A stretch of DNA of 64,000 nucleotides from Verrucomicrobium spinosum DSM 4136 = JCM 18804 (lineage in GTDB: Bacteria > Verrucomicrobiota > Verrucomicrobiia > Verrucomicrobiales > Verrucomicrobiaceae). The notes beneath the pieces were generated by a model. The model was not told the origin of the DNA, ran no database searches, and saw only the letters and a list, made by a program, of their open reading frames with translations. Positions 48,316-56,725 of this stretch are shown here, one piece after another (positions within the stretch are counted from its first letter, which is position 1; the number at the start of each line of letters is the position of its first letter). Location: NCBI RefSeq assembly GCF_000172155.1, contig NZ_ABIZ01000001.1:1674001-1738000 (forward strand). The letters run 5' to 3'. The translations under genes and the position numbers were made by a program.

Positions 48316-50649
48316 ATGCAACACACCCCCCCGCCTGAACCAACCCCCGCCTCCTCCCCAGGCTGGACCAATCTGACCTGGGTGCCCCTCGTTGCCCTGG
48401 CGACGGTCATGACCGCGTCTGGGCAGGAGGCACCCACCTCCTCGGATGTCCCGGCCAAGCAGGAGGCAGCTGCTCCCAAAGACGCCAAGGAGATTGAACT
48501 GATCGAGCAGCAGCTCGTCGCCCAGATCGCGCTGACGCAGATGGCCCTCACCCAGATGATGATCTCCCGGCCGCCAGACCTTGGTGAAGGGGATGTGGAT
48601 GAGAAAGCTGCAACCACCGAAAGCTCTGATGGGGAGAGTGCAACGGAGAAGCCTGCCCCGGTGAAGAAGCACCCGACCGGTGTGGCCAAAAAGGCCCAGG
48701 TCGCGAAATCCACGAAAACGACGGAGCGGACTGTCGTCTCCAAGAGCGTCGCCCCTGCTCCCGCGCCAGAAGTGGCCGCCCCTGCTCTGGTGAAAAAGAA
48801 GCGGGGCTGGTTCTCCCGCATGTTCACCGATGATGACGATGACAAAAAACAGGCTCCCGTGGCGGCTCCTGCCACCGTGGCCCAGCAGCATGATGACAAG
48901 CTGAAAACTTACTTCCCGGATGCTGGGGATGGCTCCGTGAAGATCTCCAAGCATGAGCAGTTCGGCAATGAGGCGGTGGCCGGCATTTTTGGTGAAATTG
49001 TCCGCGAGACCCAGCGGTTCAATTCACCAGAACTGGAGCTTTCCAGCATTTCCAAACTGCCGCCTGTGCCGGATGACTTCGATGCCAGCTGGAAGACGCA
49101 GATCCGCGAGCAGGTTTGGGAGAACCAGACGCCTGTGCGCTATGGCGTGGAGAAGGCTTACTCCACCGCGCTGAACAACTCGCCCAACGTCCGTACCTTC
49201 CTGCGCATCCCAAAGATCCGCGAGACCTTGATCCGGGAGAACAAGGGGATCTTCTCCCCCCAGCTTTTTGCGGAGCTGGACTACGCGCATGGTGACCAGC
49301 CTACGGGCTCCGTCCTCACCACCGGCAAGACGGGCCGCTTTATTCAGGACACCCTGGAAGGCGAGTATGGCATCCGCCAGCGCATCGGTACCGGCGGGGA
49401 GGTTTCCCTCTCGCACCGCATGAGCACCCTGCGGAACAACTCAGAATTCCTCGACCCCAACCCCCAGACTGGCAGTGAGCTGGTGCTCTCTGTGGCCCAG
49501 CCGCTTTTGCGCGGGGCAGGCTCCACCTATGTGCACAGTGAGATTCGCCTGGCAGAGCTGGACCGCAGCATGGCCCGTGGCGAAACGGTGCGTCTCCTGG
49601 AGGAGTACATCCTGGAGGTGAACCGCGCCTACTGGGGCGTGTACCTCTCCCGCGCCGCCCTGGCCCAGCGCCAGCAGCTGACGAAGCAGACCTCCGAGCT
49701 GCTCAAAATGCTGGAAGAGCGCCAGAAGCTGGATGAGTCCGCCACGAAGAGCGAACTCTTCCGCGCGACGGCCACCATGAACCGTCGTGAGGCGGACCTC
49801 CGCCGCACCCGCATGGCCGTGCGCACCGCTGAGCAGCGGCTCCGTGCCATGATGAAGGATCCCGCCGCCCCCATGGGTGCCAGCGGGGAGATCATCCCGG
49901 TGTCCCGGCCGCACCTGGCCCGGCCGCAGGTGGACATCCAGTCCATCTCCAAGGAAGCGCTCCTGAACCGCTCTGAGATGGCCCAGGCCTCCTCCAAGGT
50001 GCGGTCCGCTGCCGTGCGCCGCAGTCAGGTTATTTCCGAGTTGCGCCCGCAGCTCGACCTCGTGGGTGAGGTGGGGTCCGCAGGGATCAGCGGCGGTCGG
50101 AATCTGGGCAACGCCATTGATGACCAGACCAGCAGCGGCCTCGACTGGAGCGTCGGCCTGCGCTTCAGCTACCCGCTGGGCAATGATGCGGCCAAGGCCC
50201 GTCTGGACCGTCGCGAGATCGAGTACCAGCAGTCGCTGGATGACTACCGTATCCAGGGGGAAAACGTGCTGCTCCAGACCGTGGTGGCCTACCAGGACCT
50301 GCTCACCGCCTATCAGGACATGGCTGGCAAATACCAGTCCGCCCTGGCCTCCCGTCGTGAGATCCAGCAACTGCAGGATCGCATGAAACTGGCGGACCAG
50401 GATCCAGGAAAAACGGTGGCCTACCAGATCCAGCTGCTGCTGGATGCGATCGACCGCAATCAAGTGGCGGAGGAGGAGTTCCTCGTGGCGGTGGTGGCTT
50501 ACAACACCTCCATCGCCCAGCTCCAGCGCGCCCAGGGGGTGTTGATGAAGGTCAAGGACGTGGTGCCCCTGCACTATGGCCCGCAGAGCAGCCCCACGGC
50601 GGCCGATCCACGCCTGCCCGTGGGTCTGAACCTCAAGTCCACCAAGTAG
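48316..50649 (+). CDS. TolC-family outer-membrane protein with a long N-terminal extension
   Basis: A 777-residue protein. Residues about 20-36 (TWVPLVALATVMTASG) look like a signal-peptide core. Then come a Gln/Leu-rich helix (ELIEQQLVAQIALTQMALTQ), a low-complexity Pro/Ala/Lys/Thr segment to about 200 with KKKRGWFSRMF and an Asp run, and the TolC-like domain from about 270 to the end. That domain has the repeated coiled-coil and strand pattern of the family (GEYGIRQRIGTGGEVSLSHR, SVAQPLLRGAG, LRFSYPLGNDAAKARLDR). Canonical TolC is about 450-500 residues, so some 250 residues are extra. It starts 74 bp after the giant gene on the same strand; I infer it is the exit duct for that protein. It ends 3 bp from the convergent M50 gene. 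Confidence 0.87.
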   Translation: MQHTPPPEPTPASSPGWTNLTWVPLVALATVMTASGQEAPTSSDVPAKQEAAAPKDAKEIELIEQQLVAQIALTQMALTQMMISRPPDLGEGDVDEKAATTESSDGESATEKPAPVKKHPTGVAKKAQVAKSTKTTERTVVSKSVAPAPAPEVAAPALVKKKRGWFSRMFTDDDDDKKQAPVAAPATVAQQHDDKLKTYFPDAGDGSVKISKHEQFGNEAVAGIFGEIVRETQRFNSPELELSSISKLPPVPDDFDASWKTQIREQVWENQTPVRYGVEKAYSTALNNSPNVRTFLRIPKIRETLIRENKGIFSPQLFAELDYAHGDQPTGSVLTTGKTGRFIQDTLEGEYGIRQRIGTGGEVSLSHRMSTLRNNSEFLDPNPQTGSELVLSVAQPLLRGAGSTYVHSEIRLAELDRSMARGETVRLLEEYILEVNRAYWGVYLSRAALAQRQQLTKQTSELLKMLEERQKLDESATKSELFRATATMNRREADLRRTRMAVRTAEQRLRAMMKDPAAPMGASGEIIPVSRPHLARPQVDIQSISKEALLNRSEMAQASSKVRSAAVRRSQVISELRPQLDLVGEVGSAGISGGRNLGNAIDDQTSSGLDWSVGLRFSYPLGNDAAKARLDRREIEYQQSLDDYRIQGENVLLQTVVAYQDLLTAYQDMAGKYQSALASRREIQQLQDRMKLADQDPGKTVAYQIQLLLDAIDRNQVAEEEFLVAVVAYNTSIAQLQRAQGVLMKVKDVVPLHYGPQSSPTAADPRLPVGLNLKSTK

Positions 50650-50652
50650 TGA

Positions 50653-52908
50653 TCACGACGCGGGGCTGAGGAAGGCTTTTTCCAGGTAGGTGCGTACCGC
50701 GCGGTACAGGTACCAGCCCAGAGCCTCCTCAGTCTCGCCTTCATAGAACGACCGGCCCCATTCCCCCTCCTTCAGGTCTGCCGCCTCCTGGGCGGCGGCG
50801 TACAGGGTGAATCTGGGTTGCAGCAGCTCCATGTTCTCCCGCTGGGTTTCGGGCTTGATGGAGTCGTAGTAGGTGACAGACTCGGACCGGTCAGCCCCCC
50901 GGGCAAGCCCCTGCTTGTTGGTGGCGGTCTCTCGCTGGCTGATGCTGCGCACCGCGAGCGGCCCGTCCGCAGATGATGCCAGCACCTGGCTGGGCACCGC
51001 CAGGGTGGCCTTCGTCTCCGCCCTGCGGAACTTCGCGTGATATTCACCGGGCCGGCCCAGCAGCCGGATGCGGAAGGACCGGGGGGCAGACGCCAGTTCC
51101 GGGCCGATGCGTTGAAAGTCCTGCTGACGCATCGAGATGAGAAACTCAGGGGCCTCATCGGGGATGACCGTGAGCAGAGGATGGCCGGTGTCAAAGAATG
51201 AGCCCCGCTGCTGCGGCAGCCCGGGCGCATGCACCCGGCCGGAAATGGGGGATCGCACCTCCATGGCGCGCACGCGCTTTTGCTGGACGGCCACCTTCTC
51301 CTTGAGCCCCGCCGTCTTCTGCTGCTCGGTCTGCCATTCCTCGAACCGACCGGTGAGGTAGAGCATGCGCGCCTTGGTTTCTGAGAGGCCCAGCTGGGCG
51401 TGATACATCTCCAGCTGGACGACCTCCGGCTCGTTGGCCAGATCGATGAGTTGCTGCCCTTTCTCCACCCGCTGGCCGTCCTTCACATACTGCCGGGCCA
51501 TGAAGCCCGGCACTTCTGCCCGCACCACGGCTTTCCCGGGATACTCCACGACCGCCAGCCCGGCCGCCGAGGGATTGATCTGGATGAACAACAGCGCCGC
51601 CACCACGACCAGCAGCCCCAGACCGATGCGCCACCACGCCGTGCCCCATGGGATGTGGCCGGCCTTTTCCGAGGGCTTGAAAAAAGAGACGGCGGAGTGC
51701 AGAAATCCCGCCACGCCAAGCACGCCTGCAATCAACAGCGGCAGCAGACCCATGCCGTGAAACAGATGCGCGGCCAGCGCCATGAGGCCGATGGTGACCA
51801 GGATGCGCCAGCACCAGGAGGCCACCCCGTAGGTGAGGTAGGTGAAGAACCGCTTCCGCACCACCGGCGGCAGGGAGGCATGCTTCGCCCCCAGAAAGAG
51901 CCGCCGGTTCAGCCAGGTAAAGGCCTGCTGCCCGCGTTGACCCAGATTCCGCAGATCCAGCAGGTCGGAGAAGATGTAATAACCGTCAAAACGCATGAGC
52001 GGATTGGCGTTGAACAGCAGCGTGATCATGGAGGCGGAGATCAGCACATTGAAGCAGATTTCCCGCAGCAGCCCCGGCTCCGTCACCGTCCAGAGATGCA
52101 GCGCCGCCACCGCCAGCAGCAGTTCCACATACATGCCTGCCGCCGCCACCTTGATGCGGTGCCAGCGGTTGGGGAAACGCCAGCTGGAGCTCGCATCCAC
52201 ATACGTCATGGGGGAGATCCACGCGATGATCTGCACGCCCCACTCCGGCACGACCCCGCCGTACTTTTGCGTGGCGATGCCATGCCACAACTCATGCACC
52301 AGCTTGAGCCCCACCGTCACCCCGAGAAGCCAGAACCAGTTCTGGGGCAGGAGGGCGCGTGAAGACGCCTCCACGAGCTCCACATAGTTCGACATCGCCA
52401 GGTACGCACCGTAGCCCGCGGCCACCAGCGCCAGCAACAGGGGCAACGGGTTCAAGGTCCAACCCAGCGCGCGGGTGAAGGGCAGGAGGAAGGAATCTGG
52501 TGAACCCAGCGGGAGTTTGAAGGAGAAGAACTTCTGCCATTGCTTCCCCATCGACTTGGGCGTCTGGTCCTCCGCGTGGGCCAGCCGGCGGTCTGCCTGG
52601 TCCGACCGCGTGGTCTGCAGCAGGTGGTGGTCGATCGCCCACCTCAGCAGCGATTCCGCTTCGGTCTCCGTGAGTTCGTTTTTTCCAGCGGAACATTCCG
52701 CCACCAGTTTCGCCGCAGGCTTGGTCCCGTTGAGGGAGCGCAGGAAGCGGTACTCCGGTACGCCCAGCTGGTGGTAGCTGCGGTTCGAGCGGTCTTCCAC
52801 CACGTACATGGCCCGGCCTTCCACGATCTGGAAGTGGAACTGCAGGTCCTGTCGCAGCCGGGGGCGGGCAGTGTCCCAGGTGACGACGGCGTGATCGATC
52901 ATCGACAT
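50653..52908 (-). CDS. Membrane fusion: PqqD-like domain + M50 metallopeptidase + HlyD adaptor
   Basis: A 751-residue protein. Residues about 15-100 resemble a PqqD-like/winged-helix peptide-binding domain (YHQLGVPEYRFLRSLNG). Hydrophobic segments start at about 150. The zinc site of site-2-protease-like M50 peptidases is complete: HELWH (205-209) and NANPLMRFDGY (300-310) with its aspartate. More membrane segments run to about 445. The C-terminal part from about 450 is a HlyD-type barrel-sandwich (VVRAEVPGFM, DGQRVEKGQQLIDL, then SPISGRVHAPG) in the periplasm. The start lies 4 bp after the stop of the upstream GAF/HlyD gene, so they form an operon. Possible roles are processing of the exported giant protein or use of the M50 fold as a non-proteolytic scaffold. 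Confidence 0.85.
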   Translation of the reverse strand: MSMIDHAVVTWDTARPRLRQDLQFHFQIVEGRAMYVVEDRSNRSYHQLGVPEYRFLRSLNGTKPAAKLVAECSAGKNELTETEAESLLRWAIDHHLLQTTRSDQADRRLAHAEDQTPKSMGKQWQKFFSFKLPLGSPDSFLLPFTRALGWTLNPLPLLLALVAAGYGAYLAMSNYVELVEASSRALLPQNWFWLLGVTVGLKLVHELWHGIATQKYGGVVPEWGVQIIAWISPMTYVDASSSWRFPNRWHRIKVAAAGMYVELLLAVAALHLWTVTEPGLLREICFNVLISASMITLLFNANPLMRFDGYYIFSDLLDLRNLGQRGQQAFTWLNRRLFLGAKHASLPPVVRKRFFTYLTYGVASWCWRILVTIGLMALAAHLFHGMGLLPLLIAGVLGVAGFLHSAVSFFKPSEKAGHIPWGTAWWRIGLGLLVVVAALLFIQINPSAAGLAVVEYPGKAVVRAEVPGFMARQYVKDGQRVEKGQQLIDLANEPEVVQLEMYHAQLGLSETKARMLYLTGRFEEWQTEQQKTAGLKEKVAVQQKRVRAMEVRSPISGRVHAPGLPQQRGSFFDTGHPLLTVIPDEAPEFLISMRQQDFQRIGPELASAPRSFRIRLLGRPGEYHAKFRRAETKATLAVPSQVLASSADGPLAVRSISQRETATNKQGLARGADRSESVTYYDSIKPETQRENMELLQPRFTLYAAAQEAADLKEGEWGRSFYEGETEEALGWYLYRAVRTYLEKAFLSPAS

Positions 52909-52912
52909 GGTC

Positions 52913-54742
52913 TCACCAGGGCAGGTTCAGGCGGATGAATTCCAGCGGGCGGTGGAAGAGGATCCACCCCAGACTCTTGTTTCCGCTGGTGATGCGGGCC
53001 TTGCCCTGCATGCCGGGGCGCAGCCGGCCGCTGCTGTTGTCCAGCGTGGTCGTGCCCAGGAAGACGTTCTTGCCCTCATGAATGCGGGAGACCGGCTCCA
53101 GGGTATTCACCACCCCGGTCTGGCGGAACTCCGCCTCCGACTCAAGGCGGATGGAGACGGACATGCCCGGGGCGACATGGCGGATCTCAGAGGCGGGCAC
53201 CGCCAGTTGCACGGTGAAGCTCTCGATGGGGGCCACATCAAAGAGGCGCTGCCCCCGCTGCACCGGCACGCCCTCAGACTGGGAGAGGTCTCCGGAAATA
53301 ACCACACCGTCCAGCGGCGAGCGGATCTGGAGGTTCTCACTCTGGTACTGCAGGAGCCGGCGCTCCGCATCCAGGGACGCCATTTCCAGGGAGGCGAGCT
53401 GCGCCTCAGACATGTTTTCCGCCGCCAGCATCTGGTCGCGGCGTTTGGTGAGGGCGTTCAGCCGTGCCTGTACCTCGGCCAGTTTCCAGCCGATTTCCTT
53501 GCCATCCAGCTCTGCGAGCACCTGCCCCTGCTGAATCTGTTGTCCTGGCTTCACATGAGCGGCCGCCAGGATGCCGTCGAACGGCACCGCCACCTGCCTG
53601 CGCAGTTCGGGATCACTCCAGCAGGGCACTCCCAGCTTGTAGGGGAGGGGGACGAACATCAGCGCGGTGAACAGCAGCAGGAGTGCCAGCACCACGGAGC
53701 GGCGCGACCACCGCGCCTCTGCCACATGCTGCTGGTAGAAGCCCAGCAGCCCTGCCGGACGCGCCATGCGGATCGTCTTTGCCGCAGCGCCCACATGGGG
53801 CGTCACGGCATCCGCCAGCCGGAGTTTCTCCGCCGCCGGGCGTTCTGCCCACCAGCACACCCATACGCCAAAGATTTCCCCCTCCACGTTCTTCAGCGGG
53901 TGCACGGTGACGGCCTTGGCCTTGAGTTGATCCAGCAGCCCGTCCTGATCGCTGGCCAGATTCAGGCCCGGCATGGCAGCCAGGATCTCCAGCGGCCAGC
54001 CAATCGCACTGCCCACGGCGATGGATTCCCGCATGAGCTGTGCCGCCCGTTGCAGCGTCTGGCTGCGGTGGTCAAACTTGCTCCCTGGTGCCAGCGCCTC
54101 CACCCGGCAGTTGAGCCTGGAACCGAGACCCACGGCCACATACTCCGCCCCCACAAAGGTGCGCAGGTCTTCCGCCAGCACCTGCATGCCCCGCCGGAAG
54201 GTGGGAGCGGAGGCGGAGCGGTAGATGGTGTCAAGAAACAAGCACGTCTGGTCCAGCCCGTGACGCAAAGACTCGCTCTCCTGGAGCAGCCGACGCTGCC
54301 CGTACAGAGATTGCGGAATGATCAGCATCTGGGCCAGCCGCGTCTCCTGGGCGGGATCCAGGGCCGAGGCACTCAGCAGCAGTGCGACTCCCACAGAGCC
54401 TTCCTGCTCCAGGCCCATGGCCCACAAGATGAGGCCCACCTGGTTCAGCTTGTGCATCACCCGGGTGCGGGACTTCAGGCCTGCCACCAGAGTGGCCCTC
54501 ACCTCCGGTGCCTCCAGCAAACCGGGTGGCAGGGAGACGCGAATGCGGGTGGCAAGGAGCGCGACTGTGCCGGATTGCTCCGCGTAGATCAGGGTGGTGG
54601 CCCCCGTCAGCTCTGCCGCGTGTGCCGCCAGTCCGCGGTAGAACTGGCTGTCATCCTTGGCCTGGAGCAGCGATTTCAGCTCTTGCGGCGTGGCCGATCC
54701 TCCGGGCGGCGCGGGGAGTCGAATGGCCTCGGCAGATTTCAT
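52913..54742 (-). CDS. GAF-like domain + transmembrane helix + HlyD-type adaptor
   Basis: A 609-residue protein. Residues about 20-330 form a cytosolic region with GAF-like character (QFYRGLAAHAAELTGATTLIYAE near the start; VLAEDLRTFVGAEYVAVGLG at about 188-207). A single transmembrane helix at about 349-366 (SVVLALLLLFTALMFVPL) leads to a periplasmic HlyD-like part: VPFDGILAAAHVKPGQQIQQGQVLAELDG, a coiled coil, RSPLDGVVISG, then a beta-barrel. This type-II topology fits an inner-membrane adaptor whose cytosolic domain could sense a ligand or recruit a partner. Downstream is the M50/HlyD gene after 4 bp; upstream, 80 bp away, is the DUF3467 gene, with a terminator-like hairpin between. Confidence 0.8.
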   Translation of the reverse strand: MKSAEAIRLPAPPGGSATPQELKSLLQAKDDSQFYRGLAAHAAELTGATTLIYAEQSGTVALLATRIRVSLPPGLLEAPEVRATLVAGLKSRTRVMHKLNQVGLILWAMGLEQEGSVGVALLLSASALDPAQETRLAQMLIIPQSLYGQRRLLQESESLRHGLDQTCLFLDTIYRSASAPTFRRGMQVLAEDLRTFVGAEYVAVGLGSRLNCRVEALAPGSKFDHRSQTLQRAAQLMRESIAVGSAIGWPLEILAAMPGLNLASDQDGLLDQLKAKAVTVHPLKNVEGEIFGVWVCWWAERPAAEKLRLADAVTPHVGAAAKTIRMARPAGLLGFYQQHVAEARWSRRSVVLALLLLFTALMFVPLPYKLGVPCWSDPELRRQVAVPFDGILAAAHVKPGQQIQQGQVLAELDGKEIGWKLAEVQARLNALTKRRDQMLAAENMSEAQLASLEMASLDAERRLLQYQSENLQIRSPLDGVVISGDLSQSEGVPVQRGQRLFDVAPIESFTVQLAVPASEIRHVAPGMSVSIRLESEAEFRQTGVVNTLEPVSRIHEGKNVFLGTTTLDNSSGRLRPGMQGKARITSGNKSLGWILFHRPLEFIRLNLPW

Positions 54743-54752
54743 GACAGAGGGG

Positions 54753-54788
54753 AAAAAGCAAAGGGCTCAATCCGGGAGGATGGAGCCC
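54753..54788 (-). terminator. Terminator or attenuator between the DUF3467 and GAF/HlyD genes
   Basis: On the minus strand GGGCTC-C-ATCC pairs with GGAT-T-GAGCCC around a TCCC loop, followed by TTTGCTTTTT. It ends 10 bases before the GAF/HlyD start codon. It may end most DUF3467 transcripts or act as an attenuator. Confidence 0.65.
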
Positions 54789-54822
54789 ACGCGAAAGGAA
54801 AGCTGGCAGTGGACCACCCGAC

Positions 54823-55164
54823 TCAGGCGGATGCCTTGCCCTGGCGGCTGGCTTCCACCTGCTTTTGAATCACCCCTGACAGTGTCTGGACCAGCTTCAG
54901 CGCATTGGCCGGCGTCAGCGCGATGCGCTTTTGGATCGGCAGCACGTGACGGCCTGTGTTGTGGTCAGAGATGATGCCTGTGGAGAAGTCGAGCACGATC
55001 TGGTCACGCCCGGAGTTAACAATCACCTGGTTGGCGAAAAGGGCGCCGGTTTCCTCATAGAGGATTTGAACGTTGGGCTTGTTAATGGCCTTGAGTTCTT
55101 CCTGGTCTCCGGGGGCATCAGAACCTGCGGAGGGCTTCACGGACTTGGCTTTGGGGTCGCTCAT
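54823..55164 (-). CDS. DUF3467 protein
   Basis: A 113-residue cytosolic protein. After a Lys/Ser/Asp-rich N-terminus the conserved DUF3467 pattern appears: ALFANQVIVNSGRDQIVLDFSTG, then RIALTPANALKLVQTLSGVI at the C-terminus. The family is widespread in PVC and other bacteria; no biochemical role is known to me. It is first in the leftward group with the GAF/HlyD and M50/HlyD genes, suggesting a regulatory or chaperone-like part in the export system; this rests on position alone. A promoter with consensus-like hexamers lies about 35 bp upstream. Confidence 0.82.
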   Translation of the reverse strand: MSDPKAKSVKPSAGSDAPGDQEELKAINKPNVQILYEETGALFANQVIVNSGRDQIVLDFSTGIISDHNTGRHVLPIQKRIALTPANALKLVQTLSGVIQKQVEASRQGKASA

Positions 55165-55198
55165 GAGAAACTGGTATAGTCTTTATTGCCGGGCGATC

Positions 55199-55224
55199 AT
55201 TATAGCGCGTCAAAGTTTTGTCAA
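55199..55224 (-). promoter_or_regulatory. Putative promoter of the leftward DUF3467 group
   Basis: On the minus strand TTGACA (55224-55219) is followed 14 bases later by TATAAT (55204-55199). Both hexamers match consensus, but the spacer is short; a second TTGACG lies between them. Confidence 0.5.
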
Positions 55225-56725
55225 TTGGGGGCACTGGCACTTTAGGGGTAATTTGCCCGGAATTGTTCTTGATAGAGTGGTCCACGGACTTCTTTGGGTT
55301 GCTTGAAACAAGCGAGTGCCTAGGAAACTATGCCGGGCAGGCTTGGTTGGGCAATCATTGCCCGAGGCAACCAAGGTGACCACTCGCGGGTGTCTGTAGG
55401 GATGTGAATGGTTTGGAGGTCTTGAAGAGTAACCTTTAGAGCCTGTTGGGCGAAAAAATGGGTGCTGGCGTGGACTTTTGCGTCTGGAAAAGGCCTAAAA
55501 CGGCCGTCTTCAGTCTCTGCGAAGCTTTTCTTATCTCATACCCTTGGTTGAATTCGCCCCAGATGGATATTTTTTATCCCGACCGGTTCTCTGATGTTTT
55601 CTGACAGGGTCCCGATCTTCCTCACAGACTCATCTGGCCATTCTGAGGGTGCCTTGGATCTGCGTCACACGGTGTATCTCCTGAAACCCCTCCAGGCATT
55701 GCAAATGAGGGCGTCAAGGTCAAAACCGCGAACCCCGCCGGCCGTCCCCAGATCAGCACCCGTTCATCCAAAAAAAGGCCCGCCAGGCAGATGGTGCGGA
55801 AGGGTTGAACGGGAGCTGCCGGTGAACATCGATTCCATTAACCGGATCGAAGCAGATGCAAGCTATGTACCTTGCGCTGCGACAACGAGCGGCATCTTGT
55901 CCGATGCAGTATTCGCGAGCTGGAGCAGCGGATTGATGGGAGGTTCTTTCTGCGGTTGAATCGATCCGCATTCGTCGATTTTGACCGGGTTGCGGAACTG
56001 CGTCACACAGGATAGACAGTGCGAGTTGTCTTGAATGCCCCGAGAATGACTCCAGGTGACAGAGGCTTCGAGGATCGGGTCAGTTTCGCAAGAGGGGAGA
56101 GTGGTGATTTGTTGTATTTGTCAAGAGACAATTGAGCGATGTCTGGGCAGGCTGTTTTCAAGTTGGAGCAGCGTTGCCAATGGGGATGGCGAGAATGTTT
56201 TCGGCATGGTTTGGCAAAGTTGGTCCATTCTTCGAACGCCTCTCGTCAGGCCCCTTGAGGGGCAGGATACAGCTCTCTGTGCGGAGAACTTGTTCAGCTA
56301 GTCGGCCTGTTCTCAAAAGCCGTTTGCTCTCAAAATGATTTTTTGAAAGAAATGGATGCCAATACAACGTACTCACCGAGACATGAACTCACCCCTTCAG
56401 CTATTCTGTGGCAATCCATACTGGCCGACTGCCGATATGGTCATTGTGGAACACGTGTCCCCTGAATACGACTGAACGAAATTGTCCCGACCGCTGGCCA
56501 TTTTTTGCACTGTATGGAGTTGCAGGAAATCTTGTCGTCGAGTCCACCTGGGATGTTGTTCTAACAGGATCATCTTCCCTCCGCCGTGATGTCTTTTATG
56601 GACTCATGCGTTAAGACGCATGCTCTCCTCAATTCATCTCCCTGAGCGGATTGCCATGCGCAACCTGATTTCGTTCTTCCTCCCACTGTCTCCAGTATTG
56701 GTTCTTTTTCCGTTGCTGTTTCCTC
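55225..56725. other. Long intergenic region before the beta-strand-repeat protein
   Basis: About 1.5 kb. Short open frames occur (for example 55594-55959 rightward and 56629-57003 leftward), but none shows a recognisable family or signal. There is some inverted-repeat text around 55325-55400. I cannot identify an RNA gene or mobile element. Regulatory sequences for both flanking genes are expected here. Confidence 0.4.

Noticed and set aside
55594-55959. A 121-residue frame in the region before the beta-strand-repeat gene
   Set aside because: It has no family similarity, signal peptide or ribosome binding site; the composition is consistent with chance.
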